A program made the translations under genes and the position numbers. Below are positions 26,145-36,676 of a stretch of 64,000 nucleotides of DNA, one piece after another. The DNA is from Bordetella parapertussis (GTDB taxonomy: Bacteria; Pseudomonadota; Gammaproteobacteria; Burkholderiales; Casimicrobiaceae): assembly GCA_943331295.2 (NCBI GenBank), contig CALQLA020000006.1:1-64000 (forward strand), read 5' to 3'. The notes beneath the pieces were generated by a model. That model ran no database searches. It was not told where the DNA came from and saw only the letters and a list, made by a program, of their open reading frames with translations. Every line of letters starts with the position of its first letter. The first letter of the stretch is position 1.

Positions 26145-27935
26145 ATGAGCGAAGCGACAGCGACGACCAGGGAGGCAGGCACCGCCGGCGCCTCGCCCGG
26201 CGCCGGCAGCGGCGGAGAGATCGACCGCCCGGCGCCGGAGACCGACGGCTTCCAGCTCGTCATCGACGCCCTCAAGCTGAACGGCATCGACACGATCTTC
26301 GGGCTCCCCGGCATCCCGATCACCGACCTGACGCGCAAGCTGCAGCGCGCGGGGCTGCGCGTGATCTCGTTCCGCCACGAGCAGAACGCCGGCTACGCCG
26401 CGTCCATCGCCGGCTTCATCACGCAGAAGCCGGGCATCTGCCTGACGGTGTCCGCCCCCGGCTTCCTCAACGGCCTGACGGCGCTCGCCAACGCCACCAC
26501 GAACTGCTTCCCGATGATCCTCATCAGCGGCTCCTCCGAGCGCGAGATCGTCGATCTGCAGCAGGGCGACTACGAGGAGATGGACCAGCTCGCGATCGCC
26601 CGGCCGCACGCGAAGGCCGCGTTCCGGGTCCTGCACGCCGAGGACATCGGTGTCGGCGTGGCGCGCGCGATCCGCGCCGCCGTGTCGGGCCGTCCCGGCG
26701 GCGTGTACCTCGACCTGCCGGCGAAGCTCTTCCCGCAGGCGATCGACGCCGAGCTGGGCCGGAACTCGCTGATCAAGGTCGTCGATCCGGCGCCGCGCCA
26801 GATCCCCGCGCCGGACGCCGTGCAGCGCGCGCTCGACCTCCTGAAGGGCGCGAAGCGGCCGCTGATCCTCCTCGGCAAGGGCGCCGCCTACGCGCAGGCC
26901 GACGCGGACATCCGCGCGCTGGTGGAGCGGACCGGCATCCCCTATCTGTCGATGTCGATGGCCAAGGGCCTGCTGCCCGACACGCACGACCAGTCGGCGT
27001 CGGCGGCTCGGTCGTACGTGCTGCCCGAGGCCGATGTCGTGATGCTGGTCGGCGCGCGGCTCAACTGGCTGCTCTCGCAGGGCAAGGGCAAGACCTGGGG
27101 CGGCAAGACCGCCAAGGCGTGGGGTGGCCAGCGGTTCATCCAGGTCGACATCTCGCCGCAGGAAGCGGACAGCAACGTCCGCATCGAGGCGCCGGTCGTC
27201 GGCGACATCGGCTCCTGCGTCGCGGCGATGCTGGGCGGGATCGGGCCGGACTGGCCGCAGCCGCCGGCCGAGTGGCTCGACGCCATCGCGGAGCGCAAGA
27301 CGACGAACGTGGCGAAAATGGCGGAGTCGCTGGCCAAGGACCCGACGCCGATGAACTACCACAGCGCGCTCAACGTCGTGCGCGACATCATCCGCGCGAA
27401 CCCCGACGCCATGCTGGTCAACGAGGGCGCGAACGCGCTCGACTTCACGCGCAGCATCGTCGACATGTACAAGCCGCGCAAACGCCTCGACGTCGGCACG
27501 TGGGGCGTCATGGGCATCGGCATGGGCTTCGCGGTCGGGGCGGCCGTGGTCAGCGGCGAGCAGGTGATCGCGATCGAGGGCGACAGCGCCTTCGGCTTCT
27601 CGGGCATGGAATGCGAGACGATCTGCCGCTACAACCTGCCGGTCTGCGTAGTGATCCTGAACAACAACGGCGTCTACCGCGGCGACGAGGTGAACCCGAC
27701 CGGGGGCAGCGACCCGTCGCCGCTCGTCTTCGTCAAGGGCGCGCGCTACGAGAAGCTGATGGAGGCCTTCGGCGGCACGGGCGTGGTGGCCACGACGCCG
27801 GCCGCGCTCCGCGCCGCGATGGAGGAGGCGATCCGCACGCGCCGTCCGACGCTGATCAACGCGGTGATCGACGAGAAGGCGGGCACGGAAAGCGGCCGCA
27901 TCACCAGCCTCAATCCCACCGCGAAGAAGAAATAG
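26145..27935 (+). CDS. oxc: Oxalyl-CoA decarboxylase
   Basis: A thiamine-diphosphate enzyme that splits oxalyl-CoA into formyl-CoA and CO2. The protein is 596 aa, slightly long because of an N-terminal tail of about 30 residues. The activating glutamate is Glu79 ([17 protein letters not shown]). The ThDP/Mg motif starts with GDS at 479-481 and ends with NNNG at 506-509. ATG 26145 follows GAGGAGGA. It is the first gene after the IS630 insertion and lies 61 bp before frc. An alternative is a related ThDP decarboxylase, but the frc neighbour makes this call secure. Confidence 0.95.
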   Translation: MSEATATTREAGTAGASPGAGSGGEIDRPAPETDGFQLVIDALKLNGIDTIFGLPGIPITDLTRKLQRAGLRVISFRHEQNAGYAASIAGFITQKPGICLTVSAPGFLNGLTALANATTNCFPMILISGSSEREIVDLQQGDYEEMDQLAIARPHAKAAFRVLHAEDIGVGVARAIRAAVSGRPGGVYLDLPAKLFPQAIDAELGRNSLIKVVDPAPRQIPAPDAVQRALDLLKGAKRPLILLGKGAAYAQADADIRALVERTGIPYLSMSMAKGLLPDTHDQSASAARSYVLPEADVVMLVGARLNWLLSQGKGKTWGGKTAKAWGGQRFIQVDISPQEADSNVRIEAPVVGDIGSCVAAMLGGIGPDWPQPPAEWLDAIAERKTTNVAKMAESLAKDPTPMNYHSALNVVRDIIRANPDAMLVNEGANALDFTRSIVDMYKPRKRLDVGTWGVMGIGMGFAVGAAVVSGEQVIAIEGDSAFGFSGMECETICRYNLPVCVVILNNNGVYRGDEVNPTGGSDPSPLVFVKGARYEKLMEAFGGTGVVATTPAALRAAMEEAIRTRRPTLINAVIDEKAGTESGRITSLNPTAKKK

Positions 27936-27996
27936 TCACGGCCATCCCGGGACGGGGCGGCGGGTTCGCAACAACGCAATCGCATAGGGGAACGCA

Positions 27997-29244
27997 ATGA
28001 GCAAGGCATTGGACGGCGTCAAGATCCTCGATTTCACGCACGTGCAGTCGGGCCCGACCTGCACGCAGCTGCTCGCCTGGATGGGCGCCGACGTGATCAA
28101 GGTCGAGCGCGCCGGCGAAGGCGACATCACGCGCGGGCAGCTGCGCGACATCCCGGACGTCGACAGCCTCTACTTCACGATGCTGAACCACAACAAGCGC
28201 TCGATCACCGTCGACGCCAAGCATCCGAAGGGCAAGGAGGTGCTGGAGGCGCTGGTGAAGAAGTGCGACGTGCTGGTCGAGAACTTCGCGCCCGGCGCGC
28301 TCGAGCGGATGGGCCTCACCTGGGAGCACATCCAGTCGCTCAACCCGCGGATGATCGTCGCGTCGGTCAAGGGCTTCGGCCCGGGGCCCTACGAGGACTG
28401 CAAGGTGTACGAGAACGTCGCGCAGTGCGCGGGCGGCGCCGCCTCGACCACCGGCTTCGACGACGGCCCGCCTCTGGTCACCGGCGCGCAGATCGGCGAC
28501 AGCGGCACCGGCCTCCATCTCGCGCTCGGCATCGTCGCGGCGCTCTACCAGCGCAACACCACGGGCCGCGGCCAGAAGGTGCTGGCCGCGATGCAGGACG
28601 GCGTGCTGAACCTCTGCCGCGTGAAGCTGCGCGACCAGCAGCGGCTCGACCGCACCGGCACGATGCAGGAATACCCGCAGTACCCGAACGGCAAGTTCGG
28701 CGCGGCCGTGCCGCGCGCCGGCAACGCCTCGGGCGGCGGGCAGCCGGGCTGGATCCTGAAGTGCAAGGGCTGGGAGACAGATCCCAACGCGTACATCTAC
28801 TTCATCACGCAGGCGCCGGTCTGGAAGGACATCTGCGAGGTGATCGGCAGGCCCGAGTGGCTGACCGACCCGCGCTACGCGACGCCGAAGGCGCGGCTGC
28901 CGCACCTCAAGGACATCTTCGACGACATCGAGAAGTGGACGATGACCAAGACCAAGTTCGAGGCGATGGACATCCTCAACCAGCACGACATCCCCTGCGG
29001 TCCGATCCTGTCGATGAAGGAAATCGCCGAGGAGCCCAGCCTGCGCAAGACCGGCACCGTGGTCGAGGTCGACCACCCGACGCGCGGCAAGTACCTGACC
29101 GTGGGCAACCCGATCAAGATGTCCGACAGCGCGACCGAGGTCACGCGCTCGCCTCTGCTGGGCGAGCACACCGACGAGGTGCTGGCCGAGCTGGGCTACG
29201 GCCCCGCGCAGGTCGCGGAGCTGCGCGCGGCGAAGGCGATCTAA
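27997..29244 (+). CDS. frc: Formyl-CoA:oxalate CoA-transferase
   Basis: A class III CoA-transferase of 415 aa that moves CoA from formyl-CoA to oxalate, so the pair with Oxc cycles CoA. The catalytic Asp is Asp168 in [14 protein letters not shown], one residue from the known Asp169. The glycine loop GGGQPG is near residue 248. The N-terminal [16 protein letters not shown] is a family block. It lies 61 bp after oxc. A REP-like repeat pair follows before the next gene. Confidence 0.96.
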   Translation: MSKALDGVKILDFTHVQSGPTCTQLLAWMGADVIKVERAGEGDITRGQLRDIPDVDSLYFTMLNHNKRSITVDAKHPKGKEVLEALVKKCDVLVENFAPGALERMGLTWEHIQSLNPRMIVASVKGFGPGPYEDCKVYENVAQCAGGAASTTGFDDGPPLVTGAQIGDSGTGLHLALGIVAALYQRNTTGRGQKVLAAMQDGVLNLCRVKLRDQQRLDRTGTMQEYPQYPNGKFGAAVPRAGNASGGGQPGWILKCKGWETDPNAYIYFITQAPVWKDICEVIGRPEWLTDPRYATPKARLPHLKDIFDDIEKWTMTKTKFEAMDILNQHDIPCGPILSMKEIAEEPSLRKTGTVVEVDHPTRGKYLTVGNPIKMSDSATEVTRSPLLGEHTDEVLAELGYGPAQVAELRAAKAI

Positions 29245-29273
29245 GCGGTGAAGTGGCGCGATGGCGCAACGGG

Positions 29274-29381
29274 CCTAGCCCGGGTTGAGCGGCAGCGAAA
29301 CCCGGGCGGACCGCGCGAAGGCTGCACCCGCGCCGATGGCTGCGCCCGCCCGGATTTCGCATTCGCTCAATCCCGGCTACG
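29274..29381. repeat. REP-like palindromic repeat pair (site B)
   Basis: Two inverted REP-like units at 29274-29306 and 29349-29381 (TAGCCCGGGTTGAGCG and the reverse GCTCAATCCCGGCTACG), with about 42 bp between them. It lies between frc and the formyltransferase-like gene, so transcripts crossing this junction would carry a large hairpin. Confidence 0.75.
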
Positions 29382-29399
29382 AACAGAGGAACAACTGAC

Positions 29400-30332
29400 A
29401 TGAAACTCGCGATCATCGGACAGCAGGACTTCGGCAAGGCCGTGCTGGAAGCGTTCCTGGCGCGCGGCGACACCGTCGCGGGCGTGTTCTGCGCGCAGGA
29501 CAAGCCGGGCGCGAAACCCGACCCGCTGAAGACCGCGGCGGTGGAGCGCAACGTCCGGCTGTTCCAGCTCCCGTCGCTGAAAAGTACCGAGGCGCTGGCG
29601 GCGATGCGCGAGCTCGACGTCGAGATCGGCGTGATGGCCTACGTGCTCCAGTTCGCGCCGCAGGACTTCGTCAACATCCCGAAGCACGGGACGATACAGT
29701 ACCACCCGTCGCTGCTGCCGCTGCACCGCGGCCCCAGCTCGATCAACTGGCCGATCATCCGCGGCCGATCGATGACCGGGCTCACGATCTTCCGGCCGAC
29801 CGACGGCCTCGACGAAGGCCCGGTGATCCTGCAGAAGGAAGCCGCGATCGGCCCGGAAGACACGCTGGGCAGCGTCTATTTCGAGCGTCTTTTCCCGCTC
29901 GGCGTGGCGGCCATGCTCGAAGCAGCCGATCAGGTCGTCGCCGGCCGCCACACCGAGACGGTGCAGGACGAGGCGCAGGCGAGCTACGAGGGCTGGTGCC
30001 GCGCCGCCGAAGCGAAGATCTCGTGGCACGACCACGTCGACCACGTCTACGACCTGATCCGCGGCTGCAATCCCGCGCCCGGCGCCTGGACCACGCTCGC
30101 CGGCAAGAAGCTCCAGGTCTTCGACGCGAAGAAACACCCGACACGCACCTTCGGCGCCGTCGTCGGCAAGCCCGGCGAGATCGCCGCGGTCGGCGACGGG
30201 AGCATCCGCGTCACCACCCACGGCGGCCAGATCGAGGTGTTCAAGCTGAAGCACGAGGACGGCAAGAAGATGTCCGCCGCCGACTTCGCGCGCGAAGCCG
30301 GCCTCGTCGCCGGCACGCCGCTCGGCACCTGA
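29400..30332 (+). CDS. Stand-alone 10-formyl-THF dehydrogenase hydrolase-domain protein (formyltransferase family)
   Basis: A 310-aa protein of the formyltransferase fold. It matches the N-terminal hydrolase domain of eukaryotic 10-formyltetrahydrofolate dehydrogenase rather than methionyl-tRNA formyltransferase: MKLAIIGQ start, TIQYHPSLLP, SSINWPII, and TDGLDEGPVILQKE. The catalytic pair is His102 and Asp138, 36 apart, as in the known domain. A C-terminal lobe of the usual length is present, but the aldehyde-dehydrogenase half is absent. It lies between frc and formate dehydrogenase. By context it may release formate from 10-formyl-THF or transfer a formyl group between folate and CoA; this is inference. 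Confidence 0.8.
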   Translation: MKLAIIGQQDFGKAVLEAFLARGDTVAGVFCAQDKPGAKPDPLKTAAVERNVRLFQLPSLKSTEALAAMRELDVEIGVMAYVLQFAPQDFVNIPKHGTIQYHPSLLPLHRGPSSINWPIIRGRSMTGLTIFRPTDGLDEGPVILQKEAAIGPEDTLGSVYFERLFPLGVAAMLEAADQVVAGRHTETVQDEAQASYEGWCRAAEAKISWHDHVDHVYDLIRGCNPAPGAWTTLAGKKLQVFDAKKHPTRTFGAVVGKPGEIAAVGDGSIRVTTHGGQIEVFKLKHEDGKKMSAADFAREAGLVAGTPLGT

Positions 30333-30365
30333 CCGCCTGCCACCCTCCACTTGCGAACGCCCCCC

Positions 30366-32075
30366 ATGACCGATCCGCACGCACTGAAGCGCACCATCCC
30401 GATCGCCGACGCGCGCGGCGGAGGGCGCAAGGTGCGCCCGGTGATGAAGGGGCGCACGCTCGAACCGCGGGCGCTGGATGAAGTCCGGGCGCTGCTGGGC
30501 GGCGACCCGCGACGGCGCGACCTGCTGATCGAGTACCTGCACCGGATCCAGGACCGCTTCGGCCACATCTCGGCCGCGCACATCGTGGCGCTGGCCGCCG
30601 AGATGAAGCTCGCGATGACCGAGGTCTACGAGGTCGCGACCTTCTACCATCACTTCGACGTCGTGAAGGAAGGCGACGCGGTGCCGCCGAGGCTCACGGT
30701 GCGCGTCTGCACGTCGCTGTCCTGCGCGATGGCGGGCTCGGCCGACCTGCTGGCGCGGCTGCCGCAGGTCCTGGGCGCCGACGTGCGCGTGCTTCCCGCG
30801 CCCTGCCTCGGCCGCTGCGACACGGGCCCGGTCGCGGTGGTCGGGCGCAATCCGGTCGACCGCGCGACGCCGGCGAGCGTCGGCGCGGCAGCCGCGGCCA
30901 ACGCCACGGCCCCGGCCGCGCTGCCCTACGTCACGTACGACCAGTACCGCGCGGCTGGCGGCTACCGGACGCTGAAGGCGCTGGCCGGCAACCCCGGCGC
31001 GCTCGACGCCGCGATCACGACGATGGAAGACTCGGGCCTGCGCGGCCTGGGGGGCGCCGGGTTCCCGACCGGCCGCAAGTGGCGGATCGTCCGCGCCGAG
31101 CCCGCGCCGCGCCTCATGGCGGTCAATATCGACGAAGGCGAGCCCGGCACGTTCAAGGACCGTTATTACCTCGAGCGCGATCCGCACCGCTTCATCGAAG
31201 GCATGCTGATCGCCGCGCTGGCGACCGACATCCATGCCGCCTACCTGTACCTGCGCGACGAATACGCCGGCTGCCGCGAGATCCTGACCCGCGAGCTGGC
31301 GGCGCTTGCCGCCGACCCGCCCGTGCCGCTGCCCGAGATCCACCTGCGCCGCGGCGCCGGCGCGTACATCTGCGGCGAAGAGTCGGCGATGATCGAGTCG
31401 ATCGAAGGCAAGCGCGGGATGCCGCGGCTGCGGCCGCCGTACGTCGCGCAGGTGGGCCTGTTCGACCGCCCGACGCTCGAGCACAACATGGAAACGCTGT
31501 ACTGGGTCCGCGACATCCTCGAGCGGGGCGCGCCGTGGTTCGCGAACCAGGGAAGGAACGGCCGCAAGGGCCTGCGCTCGTTCTCGGTGTCGGGCCGCGT
31601 GGCGAAGCCCGGCGTGCACCTCGCGCCGGCGGGCATCACCGTGCGCGAGCTGATCGCCGAGTACTGCGGCGGCATGCTCCCCGGCCACGAGTTCTACGCG
31701 TACCTGCCGGGCGGTGCGTCGGGGGGCATCCTGCCCGCCGCGATGGGCGACATCCCGCTCGATTTCGACACGCTGAACGCGCACGGCTGCTTCATCGGGT
31801 CGGCGGCGGTGATCGTGCTGTCGCAGCACGACCGGGCGCGCGACGCGGCGCTCAACATCATGCGGTTCTTCGCCGACGAGTCCTGCGGGCAATGCACGCC
31901 CTGCCGCGTGGGCACCGAGAAGGCGGCGCGCCTGATGGCCGCGCCGCGCTGGGACGCTCCGCTGCTGGAGGAGCTGTCGCAGGTGATGGCCGACGCGTCG
32001 ATCTGCGGCCTGGGGCAGGCGGCGCCCAACCCGATCCGCTGCGTCGTCAAACATTTTCCGCACGAACTGGGATGA
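30366..32075 (+). CDS. Formate dehydrogenase beta subunit, NuoE-NuoF fusion
   Basis: The diaphorase part of an NAD-linked formate dehydrogenase, 569 aa. Residues 1 to about 160 are NuoE-like with four cysteines (115, 120, 147, 151) for a 2Fe-2S cluster. The rest is NuoF-like: GLRGLGGAGFPTGRKW for NADH/FMN, GAYICGEESAMIESIEGKRG, and SCGQCTPCRVG for a 4Fe-4S cluster. The same fusion is known in the FDH1 type. ATG 30366 is chosen over an upstream TTG. The stop is 10 bp before the alpha subunit start. Confidence 0.92.
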   Translation: MTDPHALKRTIPIADARGGGRKVRPVMKGRTLEPRALDEVRALLGGDPRRRDLLIEYLHRIQDRFGHISAAHIVALAAEMKLAMTEVYEVATFYHHFDVVKEGDAVPPRLTVRVCTSLSCAMAGSADLLARLPQVLGADVRVLPAPCLGRCDTGPVAVVGRNPVDRATPASVGAAAAANATAPAALPYVTYDQYRAAGGYRTLKALAGNPGALDAAITTMEDSGLRGLGGAGFPTGRKWRIVRAEPAPRLMAVNIDEGEPGTFKDRYYLERDPHRFIEGMLIAALATDIHAAYLYLRDEYAGCREILTRELAALAADPPVPLPEIHLRRGAGAYICGEESAMIESIEGKRGMPRLRPPYVAQVGLFDRPTLEHNMETLYWVRDILERGAPWFANQGRNGRKGLRSFSVSGRVAKPGVHLAPAGITVRELIAEYCGGMLPGHEFYAYLPGGASGGILPAAMGDIPLDFDTLNAHGCFIGSAAVIVLSQHDRARDAALNIMRFFADESCGQCTPCRVGTEKAARLMAAPRWDAPLLEELSQVMADASICGLGQAAPNPIRCVVKHFPHELG

Positions 32076-32085
32076 GGGCGCGACC

Positions 32086-34863
32086 ATGATCGAATTCACA
32101 CTGAACGGCCGCGCCGTGGCGGCGCTGCCCGACGAGACGATCCTGCAGGCGGCAGACCGCGCCGGCATCCCGATCCCGCGCCTCTGCTACACCGAGGGCC
32201 TGCGCCCGGACGGCAACTGCCGCGCCTGCGTCGTCGAGATCGACGGCGAGCGGGTGCTGGCGCCGTCGTGCTGCCGCGCGCCGAAGCCGGGCATGAAGGT
32301 TTCGTCCGACAGCCCGCGGGCGACGCACTCGCAGAAGATGGTGCTGGAGCTGCTGCAATCGGACATGCCCTCGCGCGTGTACGACCCGGCGTCGGAGCTC
32401 GACCTCTGGTCCGGACGGATGAAGATCGGCAAGCCGCGCTTCGCGCCGCGGATGTCGCCGGGACCGGACCTGTCGCACCCGGCCATCGCGGTCAACCTCG
32501 ACGCCTGCATCCAGTGCACGCGGTGCGTGCGCGCCTGCCGCGAGTCGCAGGTGAACGACGTCATCGGCTTCGCGTTCCGCGGCGCGCACGCGGAGATCGT
32601 GTTCGACTTAGGCGACCCGATGGGCGAGAGCACCTGCGTGGCCTGCGGTGAATGCGTGCAGGCCTGCCCGACGGGCGCGCTGATGCCCGCGCGCGAGGCC
32701 GGCCTCGTCGCGGCGGACCGCACTGTCGACTCGCTGTGCCCGTACTGCGGCGTGGGCTGCCAGCTCACCTATCACATCAAGGACGACAGCATCGTCCGCG
32801 TCGAGGGCCGCGACGGCCCCGCCAACCACGGGCGGCTGTGCGTCAAGGGCCGCTACGGCTTCGACTACGTGAGCCACCCGCAGCGGCTCACCACGCCGCT
32901 GATCCGCCGCGCCGACGCGCCGAAGTCGGCCGACTTCACGATGGACCCGGACGACATCCACAGGATCTTCCGCGAGGCGACGTGGGAGGAGGCGCTCGCC
33001 GCCGCCGGCGGCAGGCTGCGCGAGATCCGCGACACCCGCGGCCCGCAGGCGCTGGCAGGTTTCGGCTCGGCCAAGGGCAGCAACGAGGAGGCCTACCTGT
33101 TCCAGAAGCTCGTCCGCACCGGCTTTCGCACCAACAACGTCGACCACTGCACCCGGCTGTGCCACGCGTCGAGCGTCGCCGCGCTGCTCGAGGGGATCGG
33201 CTCCGGCGCCGTGTCCAACCCGGTGATGGACGTGCTGCAGGCGGACGTCGTGCTGCTGATCGGCGCCAACCCGGTGGTCAACCACCCGGTCGCCGCGACG
33301 TGGCTCAAGAACGCGGTCAAGCAGGGGACGAAGCTGATCCTCGCCGACCCGCGGCGCTCCGAGCTCGCGCGCCACGCCACCCATTACCTGCAGTTCAAGC
33401 CCGACACCGACGTCGCGCTGCTCAACGCGATGATGCACGTGATCGTCGCCGAGGGGCTCGTGGACAAGGCGTTCGTCGCCGAGCGCACCGACGGCTACGA
33501 GGCACTGCGGAAGAACGTCGAAGGCTTCAGTCCCGAGGCGATGGCGCCGCTGTGCGGCATCCCGGCGGAGACGATCAAGACCGTGGCGCGGCTCTACGCG
33601 ACGTCGAAGGGCTCGATGATCCTCTGGGGGATGGGCATCTCGCAGCATGTGCACGGCACCGACAACGCGCGCTGCCTGATCGCGCTGTCGCTGATGACCG
33701 GGCAGATCGGCCGCCCGGGCACGGGCCTGCATCCGCTGCGCGGCCAGAACAACGTGCAGGGCGCGTCGGACTCGGGCCTGATCCCGATGATGTATCCCGA
33801 CTACCAGCGGGTCGCCAACCCGGACACGCGGCAGAAGTTCGAGCACCTGTGGGGAACGAAGCTCGACCACCAACCCGGGCTGACGGTGGTCGAGATCATG
33901 GACGCCGTCCATGCGGACAAGATCACCGGGATGTACATCATGGGCGAGAACCCGGCGATGTCCGACCCCGATGCGCAGCACGCGCGGGCGGCGCTCGCCC
34001 ATCTCGAGTGCCTCGTCGTGCAGGACATCTTCCTCACCGAGACAGCGTACCTCGCCGACGTGATCCTGCCTGCCTCCGCGTTCCCGGAAAAGACGGGCAC
34101 CTTCACCAACACCGATCGCACCGTGCAGCTCGGCCGGCAGGCGCTGCCGCCGCCGGGCGACGCGCGGGCCGACCTGTGGCTGATCCAGGAGATGGCGCGC
34201 CGGCTGGGCCTCGACTGGAACTACGCCGGCCCCCGCGACGTCTGGAACGAAATGCGCACCGCGATGCCGTCGATCGCGGGCATCACCTGGGAGCGACTCG
34301 AAGCGGAATCCGCGGTCACCTACCCGTGCGAGTTCGAGGGCGATCCGGGCGAGCGCGTGGTATTCACCGAGGAATTCCCGACCGCGACCGGCCTCGCGCG
34401 CTTCGTCCCGGCCGACATCATCCCGGCGGCGGAGCAGCCGGACGCCGACTACCCGATGGTGCTGATCACCGGCCGCCAGCTCGAGCACTGGCACACGGGC
34501 AGCATGACGCGCCGCACCGCGGTGCTCGACGCGATCGAGCCGGAGCCGGTGGCGTCGATGAACTCGGCCGACCTCGCGCGCCTGTCGATCGCGCCCGGCG
34601 ACGTGATCACCGTGGCGTCGCGGCGCGGCCAGATCAGCCTGTTCGCGCGCGCCGACGAGGGCACGCCGGTCGGCGCGCTGTTCGTCCCGTTCTGCTACTA
34701 CGAGGCGGCCGCGAACATGCTGACCAACCCGGCGCTGGATCCGTTCGGCAAGATTCCCGAGTTCAAGTACTGCGCCGTGCGCGTCACCGCCGGCGGCGGA
34801 TTGGCCGCGCACAAGAGCTTCGGCGGCGGGCAGCGCCTCCCCGCCATCGAAACCACGCACTGA
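32086..34863 (+). CDS. Formate dehydrogenase alpha subunit (molybdo/tungstopterin)
   Basis: Oxidises formate to CO2 with a bis-pterin Mo or W centre and passes electrons to the beta subunit. The 925-aa protein begins with a 2Fe-2S domain (Cys34, 45, 48, 62). It continues with two 4Fe-4S motifs ([11 protein letters not shown] and [12 protein letters not shown]) and the CPYCGVGC motif before the pterin domains. The metal ligand is Cys359 in RLCHASS, encoded by TGC, so no selenocysteine is used. ATG 32086 follows GAGGGCG. It is 60 bp before fhs. No maturation gene (fdhD or similar) is in view. Confidence 0.93.
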   Translation: MIEFTLNGRAVAALPDETILQAADRAGIPIPRLCYTEGLRPDGNCRACVVEIDGERVLAPSCCRAPKPGMKVSSDSPRATHSQKMVLELLQSDMPSRVYDPASELDLWSGRMKIGKPRFAPRMSPGPDLSHPAIAVNLDACIQCTRCVRACRESQVNDVIGFAFRGAHAEIVFDLGDPMGESTCVACGECVQACPTGALMPAREAGLVAADRTVDSLCPYCGVGCQLTYHIKDDSIVRVEGRDGPANHGRLCVKGRYGFDYVSHPQRLTTPLIRRADAPKSADFTMDPDDIHRIFREATWEEALAAAGGRLREIRDTRGPQALAGFGSAKGSNEEAYLFQKLVRTGFRTNNVDHCTRLCHASSVAALLEGIGSGAVSNPVMDVLQADVVLLIGANPVVNHPVAATWLKNAVKQGTKLILADPRRSELARHATHYLQFKPDTDVALLNAMMHVIVAEGLVDKAFVAERTDGYEALRKNVEGFSPEAMAPLCGIPAETIKTVARLYATSKGSMILWGMGISQHVHGTDNARCLIALSLMTGQIGRPGTGLHPLRGQNNVQGASDSGLIPMMYPDYQRVANPDTRQKFEHLWGTKLDHQPGLTVVEIMDAVHADKITGMYIMGENPAMSDPDAQHARAALAHLECLVVQDIFLTETAYLADVILPASAFPEKTGTFTNTDRTVQLGRQALPPPGDARADLWLIQEMARRLGLDWNYAGPRDVWNEMRTAMPSIAGITWERLEAESAVTYPCEFEGDPGERVVFTEEFPTATGLARFVPADIIPAAEQPDADYPMVLITGRQLEHWHTGSMTRRTAVLDAIEPEPVASMNSADLARLSIAPGDVITVASRRGQISLFARADEGTPVGALFVPFCYYEAAANMLTNPALDPFGKIPEFKYCAVRVTAGGGLAAHKSFGGGQRLPAIETTH

Positions 34864-34922
34864 TTGCCCGCACCCGGGCGCCGCCCGGTGCCCGTAGCCA
34901 TCGACAACCACGAGGTCAAGCC

Positions 34923-36596
34923 ATGCCCAGCGACATCGAGATAGCCCAGAAAGCGAAGATGCTCCGCATCAACGACATTGCTGCGAAGCTGGGCATCCCC
35001 GAGGACCACCTCGACGCCTACGGCCGCTACAAGGCCAAGGTCTCGCTCGACTACATCGACACGCTGAAGGACAAGCCGAACGGCAAGCTGATCCTCGTCA
35101 CCGCGATCAGCCCCACCCCGGCCGGCGAAGGGAAAACCACGACCACCGTGGGCCTGGGCGACGCGCTGAACCACATCGGCAAGAAGGCCGTGATCTGCCT
35201 GCGCGAGCCGTCGCTCGGACCGGTGTTCGGCATGAAGGGCGGCGCCGCCGGCGGCGGCTACGCGCAGGTGGTGCCGATGGAGGACATCAACCTCCACTTC
35301 ACCGGCGACTTCAACGCGATCGGGCTCGCCAACAACCTGCTCGCCGCGCTGATCGACAACCACATCCACCACGGCAACGAGCTCGGCTTCGACGTCCGCC
35401 GCATCGCGTGGAAGCGCGTGATGGACATGAACGACCGCGCGCTGCGCGACATCACCGTGTCGCTGGGCGGGCCCGGCAACGGCTACCCGCGCCAGGACGG
35501 CTTCGACATCGTCGTCGCCTCAGAGATCATGGCGATCTTCTGCCTCGCCACCAGCATCAAGGACCTGAAGGAGCGGATCTCGAAGATCGTCGTCGGCTAC
35601 ACGCGCGACCTGAAGCCGATCCTCGCCCGCGACCTCAAGGCACAGGGCGCGATGACCGCGCTGCTCAAGGACGCGCTGCACCCGAACCTCGTGCAGACGC
35701 TGGAGAACAGCCCCGCGTTCATCCACGGCGGCCCGTTCGCCAACATCGCCCACGGCTGCAACTCGGTGATCGCGACGCAGACGGCACTGAAGCTCGCCGA
35801 CTACGTGGTCACCGAGGCCGGCTTCGGCGCCGACCTGGGCGCCGAGAAGTTCATCGACATCAAGTGCCGGAAGAGCGGGCTGCGCCCCGACGCCGTCGTC
35901 ATCGTGGCGACCATCCGCGCGCTCAAGTACCACGGCGGGATCGACCTGAAGGAGCTCAACAAGGAGAACCTGCCGGCGCTGGAGAAGGGCATCGCCAACC
36001 TCGAGCGGCACGTCAACAACATCCGCAACCACTACGGCCTGCCGTGCATCGTGTCGATCAACCACTTCACGTTCGACACCGACGCCGAGATCGACCTCCT
36101 GAAGCGCAAGATGGCGCACCAGAGCGCGCCGGTGATCCTGGCGCGGCACTGGGCCGAGGGCGGCAAGGGCGCCGCCGACGTCGCGCGCGCCGTCGTCCAG
36201 ATGATCGAGACCACGCCCAGCAACTTCAAGTTCGTCTACGAGGAGTCCGCGACGCTGTGGGAGAAGATCAACGCCATCGCGACCAAGATCTACGGCGCCT
36301 CCGAAGTGACCGCCGACAGCAAGGTGCGCGGCCAGATCAAGCGGCTGCAGGACGAGGGCTACGGCCACTACCCGGTGTGCGTGGCGAAGACGCAGTACTC
36401 GTTCTCGACCGACGCATCGCTGCGCGGCGCGCCGTCGGGACACTCGATCAACGTCCGCGAAGTGCGCCTCGCGGCCGGGGCCGAGTTCGTCGTTATGGTC
36501 TGCGGCGACATCATGACGATGCCGGGCCTGCCGAAGGTGCCGTCCGCCAACGCGATCGACGTCAACGACGAAGGCAAGATCGTCGGGCTGTTCTAG
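34923..36596 (+). CDS. fhs: Formate-tetrahydrofolate ligase
   Basis: Activates formate with ATP and joins it to THF, giving 10-formyl-THF. The protein is 557 aa, the normal length. The ATP site is [11 protein letters not shown] (P-loop near residues 65-75), and the conserved [18 protein letters not shown] follows. ATG 34923 begins [12 protein letters not shown]. It ends the oxalate/C1 cluster and offers an assimilatory fate for formate as an alternative to oxidation by the formate dehydrogenase. A short hairpin in the upstream gap and one after the stop are visible. Confidence 0.97.
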   Translation: MPSDIEIAQKAKMLRINDIAAKLGIPEDHLDAYGRYKAKVSLDYIDTLKDKPNGKLILVTAISPTPAGEGKTTTTVGLGDALNHIGKKAVICLREPSLGPVFGMKGGAAGGGYAQVVPMEDINLHFTGDFNAIGLANNLLAALIDNHIHHGNELGFDVRRIAWKRVMDMNDRALRDITVSLGGPGNGYPRQDGFDIVVASEIMAIFCLATSIKDLKERISKIVVGYTRDLKPILARDLKAQGAMTALLKDALHPNLVQTLENSPAFIHGGPFANIAHGCNSVIATQTALKLADYVVTEAGFGADLGAEKFIDIKCRKSGLRPDAVVIVATIRALKYHGGIDLKELNKENLPALEKGIANLERHVNNIRNHYGLPCIVSINHFTFDTDAEIDLLKRKMAHQSAPVILARHWAEGGKGAADVARAVVQMIETTPSNFKFVYEESATLWEKINAIATKIYGASEVTADSKVRGQIKRLQDEGYGHYPVCVAKTQYSFSTDASLRGAPSGHSINVREVRLAAGAEFVVMVCGDIMTMPGLPKVPSANAIDVNDEGKIVGLF

Positions 36597-36605
36597 GCTT
36601 CCGGC

Positions 36606-36625
36606 GCGGCCCCGTCCGGGGCCGC
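36606..36625. terminator. Hairpin after fhs, possible terminator
   Basis: Perfect 8-bp arms GCGGCCCC and GGGGCCGC around a GTCC loop, starting 9 bp after the fhs stop. There is no T-tract, so it may only stabilise the transcript end. Confidence 0.4.
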
Positions 36626-36636
36626 TGCCGCGCCCG

Positions 36637-36676
36637 CCCGGGTTTCGCCTCCGTTCGACCCGGGCCGGGGGCTACG
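36637..36676. repeat. REP-like repeat (site C)
   Basis: A single REP-like unit: CCCGGGTTTCGCC, TTCGACCCGGG, then GGGGGCTACG. It lies between fhs and the convergent EVE gene. The EVE stop codon TAG (minus, 36674-36672) is inside the CGTAG end of the unit. Confidence 0.65.

Noticed and set aside
29400-30332. Methionyl-tRNA formyltransferase (fmt)
   Set aside because: The YHPSLLP site lacks the Asn of Fmt (NxHPSLLP), and the length and residues fit the ALDH1L hydrolase domain; no def gene is adjacent.
33148-33165. Possible selenocysteine in the formate dehydrogenase alpha subunit
   Set aside because: The metal-ligand codon is TGC (Cys359), with no TGA at the site.
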